Shown one piece after another: positions 5,458-9,671 of a stretch of 9,671 bases of DNA. The number at the start of each line of letters is the position of its first letter. Position 1 is the first letter of the stretch. The stretch is from Lachnospiraceae bacterium (GTDB taxonomy: Bacteria; Bacillota; Clostridia; Lachnospirales; Lachnospiraceae), in assembly GCA_900764225.1 (NCBI GenBank), contig CAAFNG010000009.1:1-9671 (forward strand), in the 5' to 3' direction. The notes below the pieces were generated by a model, which was given only the letters and a program-made list of their open reading frames with translations, did not search any database and was not told the DNA's origin. Made by a program: the position numbers and the translations under genes.

Positions 5458-7716
5458 TCAGTCTTCCTCAACCAGAACAAAATCCACGGTTTTCAGCATC
5501 TTGTCCGCATCGGCCACACGGACTCGGACTTTCTGCCCAAGGCGGAAAATCCTTCCTGTCATGTCTCCCCGCAGCTCATACGCTTCCTGGTCAAATACAT
5601 AATAATCGTCCCGCAGTGTATTGATGTGTATCAGTCCTTCCACTGTATTTGGAAGCTCTACATAAAGTCCCCAGCCTGTAACGCCGGATATGATTCCTTC
5701 ATATTCCTCGCCCAGATGATAGGACATATACTCTGCCTTTTTCAGCTTGTCGGATTCTCTTTCCGCCTCATCAGCACGTCTCTCACACACACTGGACTGG
5801 CGTGCCACTTCATCCAGAATCTCCTTATAATGCTCGGTTCTTCCCTCACGGACCCGTCTGCCTCTCAGCTTATCATGGATGATCCTGTGGATCTGAAGAT
5901 CTGGATATCTTCGGATCGGCGAAGTAAAATGACAGTAATATTTCGCTGCAAGGCCGAAATGCCCGCTGCATTCCGTTGTATATTTTGCCTGCTTCATGGT
6001 ACGCAGCGTCAACCGGCTGATCTGTGCCTCATTTGGCATTCCTTCAATATTTTCCAGAATTTCCTGGATCTCGCCCGGCGTGATCTCCTGGCCGGATTTC
6101 TGTATATTAACCCCTTCATTATGAAGAAGTGTCAGAAGGCTCTCGATCTTCTCCGGATCCGGATTCTCATGGGTTCTGTATACAAAAGGATAATCTCCTG
6201 TACAATATTCCTGGGCTACTGTCTCATTGGCAAGAAGCATAAAGTCCTCAATGATCCTGGTTGCCACATTTGCTTCATAAGGCTGCACATCGATAGCTTT
6301 TCCTGCCGCATTCAGTATGATCTTGCTTTCCGGGAAATCAAAATCAATGGAACCTCTTGTATGACGGCGGCTGCGAAGAACCTGTGACAGCTCTTTCATC
6401 AGGAAAAACATCGGGATCAGTGCTTCGTATCGTTTTTTTGCCTCATCATCCGTATCCTCGAGGATATTTTTTACATCTGTATAGCACATACGTTCATTGA
6501 CACAGATCACCGTCTCCGCAATCTTGTGGGAGACTACCTTGCCTTTTTCGTTGATATCCATCAGGCAGCTTAAAGTCAGCCTGTCCTGTCCCTGATTCAG
6601 AGAACAGATCCCGTTGGAAAGCCGCTCCGGAAGCATTGGAATGACACGGTCAGCAAGATAAACAGAGGTTCCTCTCTTTAGCGCTTCCCTGTCAAGTGCG
6701 CTTCCACCCTGTACATAATTACTGACATCTGCAATATGCACGCCCAGATGATAGATTCCGTTCTCCTTTGTCAGGGAGATCGCATCATCCAGATCTTTCG
6801 CGTCCTCACCGTCGATCGTTACCGTAACAAGATCTCTGAGATCTATTCTTCCGTCCATATCTGCTTCCTGCACATGATCCGGCACACGATCAGCCTGGCG
6901 GAGCACCTTATCCGGAAAAACACTCGGGATATTAAAGCTCTTTACGATTGCAAGGATATCCGTTCCCGGTGAACGTAAGTTTCCAAGCACCTCTGTGATC
7001 TTTCCTTCCGGTTTCTTATTTCGTGAGCCATAATCCACGATTTCTGCAACTACCTTGTCTCCGTCCTTTGCTCCCATGGAATCTTTCCGGCAAATAAAAA
7101 TATCCTTGGAAAATTTCGGATTATCACTGATCACAAAGCCATAATCCCTGCTGCTCTGATAGGTTCCCACGATCGAAGGCATTCCTCTCTCCAGGACCTT
7201 CAGCACAACACCTTCCTGACGTTTTCCCTCTTTGCGGCTGTTACGCACAAGAATCTGTACCTTATCCTGATGCATGGCTGTTCCTGTATCATTCTCCGGG
7301 ATAAAAATATCTTCCTCCTGGTCTTCTACCTCCACAAAACCAAAGCCTTTGTAATGTCCGATAAAAGTCCCCTCCATGATCGTGCCGTCTTTCTCTGAGA
7401 AATGACGTTCCTCACGGTAATCCTCCCTGTGATCTCTTCCACGGTGGTTTTTGTCTTTCTTTTCCGTCCTTGTACGGTCTTTTTTTCTGGAATCTTTATG
7501 TCTGCCGGAAACCTTGCTGTATCGTCCCTTATTATCTACCTCAGCTTTCCCCTGTGCACAAAGCTCATCCAGAACGTCAAAAAGCTCTTTTTTCTCATTC
7601 TTATCCAGCTGAAGGAGTGATCCGATCTCCCGCAGACGCATAGGTTTGTACAGCGGATCTCCCAGCAGTTCCATCACAAATTTTTTTCTTTTTTCAAAAT
7701 TTTTCGATCTTTTCAC
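5458..7716 (-). CDS. rnr: Ribonuclease R (RNB-family 3'-5' exoribonuclease)
   Basis: RNase R degrades structured RNA processively from the 3' end and takes part in mRNA decay, rRNA quality control and removal of non-stop messages. The 752-residue protein shows the full order: a winged-helix N-terminus (about 10-68), a very basic linker (72-105), two cold-shock domains (about 113-170 and 180-240; GFGFVEV, YGFVIS), the RNB catalytic domain (about 290-620) and a C-terminal S1 domain (about 668-748). The active-site stretch [15 protein letters not shown] holds the four metal-binding Asp residues at 302, 308, 310 and 311. The start is a GTG with CGGAG 5 nt upstream; no later in-frame start has a ribosome binding site. 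It ends in Glu-Glu-Asp, without the Lys-rich C-terminal tail of the E. coli enzyme. secG lies upstream across a 173-nt structured gap. Confidence 0.97.
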   Translation of the reverse strand: MKRSKNFEKRKKFVMELLGDPLYKPMRLREIGSLLQLDKNEKKELFDVLDELCAQGKAEVDNKGRYSKVSGRHKDSRKKDRTRTEKKDKNHRGRDHREDYREERHFSEKDGTIMEGTFIGHYKGFGFVEVEDQEEDIFIPENDTGTAMHQDKVQILVRNSRKEGKRQEGVVLKVLERGMPSIVGTYQSSRDYGFVISDNPKFSKDIFICRKDSMGAKDGDKVVAEIVDYGSRNKKPEGKITEVLGNLRSPGTDILAIVKSFNIPSVFPDKVLRQADRVPDHVQEADMDGRIDLRDLVTVTIDGEDAKDLDDAISLTKENGIYHLGVHIADVSNYVQGGSALDREALKRGTSVYLADRVIPMLPERLSNGICSLNQGQDRLTLSCLMDINEKGKVVSHKIAETVICVNERMCYTDVKNILEDTDDEAKKRYEALIPMFFLMKELSQVLRSRRHTRGSIDFDFPESKIILNAAGKAIDVQPYEANVATRIIEDFMLLANETVAQEYCTGDYPFVYRTHENPDPEKIESLLTLLHNEGVNIQKSGQEITPGEIQEILENIEGMPNEAQISRLTLRTMKQAKYTTECSGHFGLAAKYYCHFTSPIRRYPDLQIHRIIHDKLRGRRVREGRTEHYKEILDEVARQSSVCERRADEAERESDKLKKAEYMSYHLGEEYEGIISGVTGWGLYVELPNTVEGLIHINTLRDDYYVFDQEAYELRGDMTGRIFRLGQKVRVRVADADKMLKTVDFVLVEED

Positions 7717-7742
7717 AATTTCTCCGTTTCATTCTATGTTCT

Positions 7743-7771
7743 GTTACACTTTCGGAGGTATTCTCCGTAAC
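7743..7771 (-). promoter_or_regulatory. rnr leader hairpin with an anti-Shine-Dalgarno arm
   Basis: On the minus strand CGGAG-AATAC-CTCCG (7767-7753) forms a 5-bp GC-rich hairpin, extended by GTTA/TAAC across a 6-nt bulge. The rnr ribosome binding site (CGGAG, 7726-7722) is identical to the upstream arm and sits within the same octamer, ACGGAGAA. The CTCCG arm could therefore pair either with its upstream partner, leaving the site free, or with the rnr site, blocking it. This is a possible switch or simply a chance duplication; no ligand or regulator is evident. Confidence 0.45.
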
Positions 7772-7785
7772 CCTTATGTCAACGC

Positions 7786-7858
7786 AAAAACACTCCTGCT
7801 GATTAACAAAAGAAGACCCTCACGAGTTTCTTCTGCATGCTAACGCAGCAAGAGTGTT
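7786..7858 (-). terminator. Long terminator-like stem-loop between secG and rnr
   Basis: On the minus strand AACACTCTTGCTG (7858-7846) pairs with CAGCAGGAGTGTT (7801-7789) over 13 bp with one wobble. The pairing continues inward through GTTAGC/GTTAAT after a single-base bulge, and then AGAAGA/TCTTCT, giving a 70-nt extended hairpin. TTTTT (7790-7786) closes it, then GCG. It lies 31 nt after secG stops and 72 nt before rnr starts, so it could end most secG transcripts and allow partial read-through, since no clear separate rnr promoter is visible. The stem is longer than a usual terminator and the T-run is short, so an attenuator, a processing site or a dispersed palindromic element are alternatives. 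Confidence 0.55.
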
Positions 7859-7889
7859 CCCACCTTCCATCCCGGTAATCACTTACCGA

Positions 7890-8123
7890 TCAGATAATGT
7901 TCAGTACAACTGACAGTACAAAGAAAATCACTGCCATGATAATGGTACCTCTTACGAGGCCACCTTCCATGGAACGTCCTTTATTTCTGCCCCAATAGGT
8001 ATCAGCTACTCCGGCGATAGAGCCCAGACCCTGCTGCTTGCCCTCCTGCATCAGTACGACAACAGTCAGAGCGATACAATCTATTGCATAAATTACAGTC
8101 AGAATAATCTTCAAAATATTCAC
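7890..8123 (-). CDS. secG: Preprotein translocase subunit SecG
   Basis: SecG is the small accessory membrane subunit of the SecYEG channel and aids protein export. The product has 77 residues, a typical length, with two hydrophobic helices (about 3-25 and 57-77) joined by a loop with the family pattern LMQEGKQQGLGSIAG. An aromatic/Gly segment (YWGRNKG) and an Arg-Gly-Thr (VRGT) at the entry to the second helix are also typical. The longest frame begins at a TTG at 8144, but that codon lies upstream of the ribosome binding site itself. I chose the GTG at 8123, which has AGGAGG 9 nt upstream. A strong promoter lies just upstream, and rnr and smpB follow, as in Bacillus, where secG, rnr and smpB are also clustered. 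Confidence 0.94.
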   Translation of the reverse strand: MNILKIILTVIYAIDCIALTVVVLMQEGKQQGLGSIAGVADTYWGRNKGRSMEGGLVRGTIIMAVIFFVLSVVLNII

Positions 8124-8132
8124 GCGGTTACA

Positions 8133-8138
8133 CCTCCT
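8133..8138 (-). promoter_or_regulatory. Ribosome binding site that decides the secG start
   Basis: AGGAGG on the minus strand, 9 nt before the GTG at 8123. Because this site lies inside the longer frame that opens with TTG at 8144, that longer start can be ruled out. Confidence 0.9.
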
Positions 8139-8153
8139 AATCAACTAGAGGTT

Positions 8154-8182
8154 ATTTTACCATAGCTGATACCGGATTTCAA
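8154..8182 (-). promoter_or_regulatory. Sigma-A-type promoter for secG and the rnr-smpB genes
   Basis: TTGAAA (8177-8182), a 17-nt spacer and TAAAAT (8154-8159) with a TGG extended -10 on the minus strand. Transcription would start near 8147, giving a short leader of about 24 nt before the secG GTG. The promoter fills the 70-nt gap after enolase, so secG is probably a new unit rather than a simple continuation of eno. No terminator for eno is visible in this gap. Confidence 0.85.
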
Positions 8183-8193
8183 CCATTTTTCGT

Positions 8194-9543
8194 TTATTTT
8201 ATGTGGGGCTTTTTCTGCTTTTCACTGGTAAAAGGATCGCGATAACGTCCAAGAGAACCTAACTGTTCATGAATCCGAAGCAGCTGGTTATACTTGGCAT
8301 TCCTGTCTGAACGGCATGGCGCACCGGTTTTGATCTGACCGGTTCCACATGCAACTGCCAGATCTGCAATGAAAGAATCCTCTGTTTCACCGGATCTGTG
8401 GGAGATTACTGCACGATATCCCGCATGATGCGCCATTTCCACTGCATCCAGTGTTTCTGTCAGGGTTCCGATCTGATTTACCTTAATCAGGATCGCATTG
8501 GCTGCGCCAAGCTGTATGCCGCAATGCAGACGCTTGATATTCGTAACAAACAGATCATCTCCAACCAGCTGAATCTTTTTTCCAAGATGCTCTGTAAGGT
8601 GCTGCCAGCCTTCCCAATCATCCTCCCAGAGACCATCTTCAATGGATACGATCGGAAATTTTTCCGCCAGCTTTTCATAATAAGTTGTCATCTCTCTGGC
8701 ATCCCGGTAGATCTTTTCCCCTTTCATGCGACTCTCTCCCGGGAAAAAATACGCTCCTTTTTCCTCATCATATAATTCACTGGAAGCTGCATCAATGGCA
8801 ATGGAAATCTCTTCGCCTGGCTTATATCCTGCCTTTTCTATGGCATGAACAATCAATGTGAGTACTTCCTCTGAATCAGCAAGATCCGGAGCAAAACCGC
8901 CCTCATCTCCAACCGCAGTAGAAAGACCTTTTTCACGAAGAAGCAGTTTCAGGTGCTGATAAACCTCCGCGCACATGCGAATTCCTGTTTCCAGACAGCC
9001 TGCGCCTACCGGCATGATCATGAATTCCTGAAGATCCACCGTATTGTCTGCATGCTTTCCTCCATTTAAGATATTCATCATCGGCACCGGAAGCTGCATG
9101 GTATGGCAGCCACCCAGATACTGATACAGCGGAATCCGAAGTGCACCGGCTGCCGCCCGGGCCACGGCCAGAGATACTGCCAACGTTGCATTGGCACCTG
9201 CACTGCTTTTGTTTTCCGTACCATCCGTCTCGATCAGAAGATGATCGATCCACGCCTGATTCAGTGCATTTTCTCCGACAATAGCATCTGCCAGGCGTGT
9301 ATTAACATTCTCCACTGCTTTTTTTACTCCCAGACCAATATATTCCGTCCTGTCTCCATCCCGCAGCTCCCGGGCTTCGAATTTCCCTGTAGAAGCACCA
9401 GATGGTACCATGGCTCTTCCCGTATATCCATTAATCCCTATGATTCCTTCTCCAACCGTTACCTCCGCTTCCACCGTGGGATTTCCCCGGGAATCCAGAA
9501 CTTGTCTTGCGTGAACCTTTCGAACAGGCAGATAACGTAGCAT
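8194..9543 (-). CDS. eno: Enolase (phosphopyruvate hydratase)
   Basis: Enolase converts 2-phosphoglycerate to phosphoenolpyruvate in glycolysis; in many bacteria it also associates with RNA-decay enzymes. The 449-residue product contains all catalytic parts. PSGASTG (47-53) is the mobile loop. The acid/base residues are Glu214 in VGDEGGFAP, Lys354 in [12 protein letters not shown] and Lys405 in IKTG. The Mg ligands are Asp251 (IDAASSELY), Glu302 (IEDGLWEDD) and Asp329 (GDDLFVTN). His382 lies in SHRSGETED. It is about 20 residues longer than the usual 430, from a slightly longer loop near 33-43 and an extra basic C-terminal tail after the RDPF segment. The ATG at 9543 has GGAGG 8 nt upstream. 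It precedes secG in the same direction. I see no lesion, so it should be active. Whether a second enolase exists elsewhere cannot be seen here. Confidence 0.96.
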   Translation of the reverse strand: MLRYLPVRKVHARQVLDSRGNPTVEAEVTVGEGIIGINGYTGRAMVPSGASTGKFEARELRDGDRTEYIGLGVKKAVENVNTRLADAIVGENALNQAWIDHLLIETDGTENKSSAGANATLAVSLAVARAAAGALRIPLYQYLGGCHTMQLPVPMMNILNGGKHADNTVDLQEFMIMPVGAGCLETGIRMCAEVYQHLKLLLREKGLSTAVGDEGGFAPDLADSEEVLTLIVHAIEKAGYKPGEEISIAIDAASSELYDEEKGAYFFPGESRMKGEKIYRDAREMTTYYEKLAEKFPIVSIEDGLWEDDWEGWQHLTEHLGKKIQLVGDDLFVTNIKRLHCGIQLGAANAILIKVNQIGTLTETLDAVEMAHHAGYRAVISHRSGETEDSFIADLAVACGTGQIKTGAPCRSDRNAKYNQLLRIHEQLGSLGRYRDPFTSEKQKKPHIK

Positions 9544-9671
9544 AAGCTTTCCCTCCTTGAAGATAATAATTCATATAAACTACCGTCTTTTAAGTGCAGC
9601 TCTTTTCTTATGTTCATAAAGTTATCTTGTCCGAAAGAGATTCGTTATATACGTCACAAGAACAACAAAAC
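9544..9671 (-). promoter_or_regulatory. Upstream region of eno
   Basis: These 128 bases hold the eno ribosome binding site and no gene. A TATAAC (minus strand, 9649-9644) could be a -10 element, but its -35 would fall at or past the window edge, so the promoter cannot be called. A small imperfect palindrome, CTTATGTTCATAAAG (9607-9621, plus strand; arms TTATG/CATAA), is operator-sized, though AT-rich and possibly accidental. Confidence 0.3.

Noticed and set aside
5626..6387. 253-codon open frame on the plus strand inside rnr
   Set aside because: It runs antisense to conserved RNase R catalytic sequence, has no recognisable domain and reads as Cys/His/Ile-rich shadow sequence.
7694..7732. 12-codon upstream frame (ATG at 7732, minus strand) overlapping the rnr start
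   Set aside because: It has no ribosome binding site and its peptide is nondescript; an ATG this close to a GTG start is likely by chance.
7860..7889. T-box or known riboswitch ahead of rnr
   Set aside because: No T-box core motif (AGGGTGG-ACCGCG type) or other riboswitch consensus is present, and the gene is not an amino-acid or cofactor gene.

Overview
The window is about 9.7 kb of chromosome from a Gram-positive anaerobe of the class Clostridia, most likely family Lachnospiraceae. That placement is inferred from gene order (eno, secG, rnr, smpB; then pyrH, frr, uppS, cdsA, dxr), protein character, strong AGGAGG-type ribosome binding sites and moderate GC content. No marker gene here fixes the species. 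Every real gene lies on the minus strand, so transcription runs from high to low coordinates. The open frames on the plus strand are shadows of these genes. There is no phage, transposase, CRISPR array, tRNA or rRNA.

Read in the direction of transcription, the first block is eno (enolase, 9543-8194). It is followed by a strong sigma-A-type promoter (8182-8154) and secG (8123-7890). A 173-nt gap then carries two RNA stem-loops, one of them a long terminator-like hairpin. Next come rnr (RNase R, 7716-5458) and smpB (5447-4977), almost touching, and a hot-dog acyl-CoA thioesterase (4925-4434). RNase R and SmpB act together in ribosome rescue and RNA quality control. The ssrA (tmRNA) gene that follows smpB in Bacillus is not in this window.

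The second block begins with a near-consensus promoter (4364-4336) and a leader of about 118 nt with two small hairpins. Its first gene encodes an uncharacterised Ser/Asp-rich lipoprotein (4211-3135). Packed behind it are pyrH (UMP kinase), frr (ribosome recycling factor), uppS (undecaprenyl diphosphate synthase), cdsA (CDP-diglyceride synthase) and the start of dxr (DXP reductoisomerase, cut by the window edge). The last three make the isoprenoid lipid carrier and phospholipid precursors of the envelope. The core order is widely conserved; the lipoprotein as leading gene is the unusual part.

Most genes are ordinary housekeeping genes. Start-codon choice matters for four of them: secG, the thioesterase and rnr use GTG starts backed by clear ribosome binding sites, and pyrH starts seven codons inside its longest frame. 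The points most worth a second look are the secG-rnr intergenic region, where an anti-Shine-Dalgarno segment can pair with either of two identical partners; the lipoprotein and its promoter, which is bracketed by an inverted repeat; and a 15-bp stem-loop between frr and uppS that is not a terminator. I see no clearly new multi-gene system.
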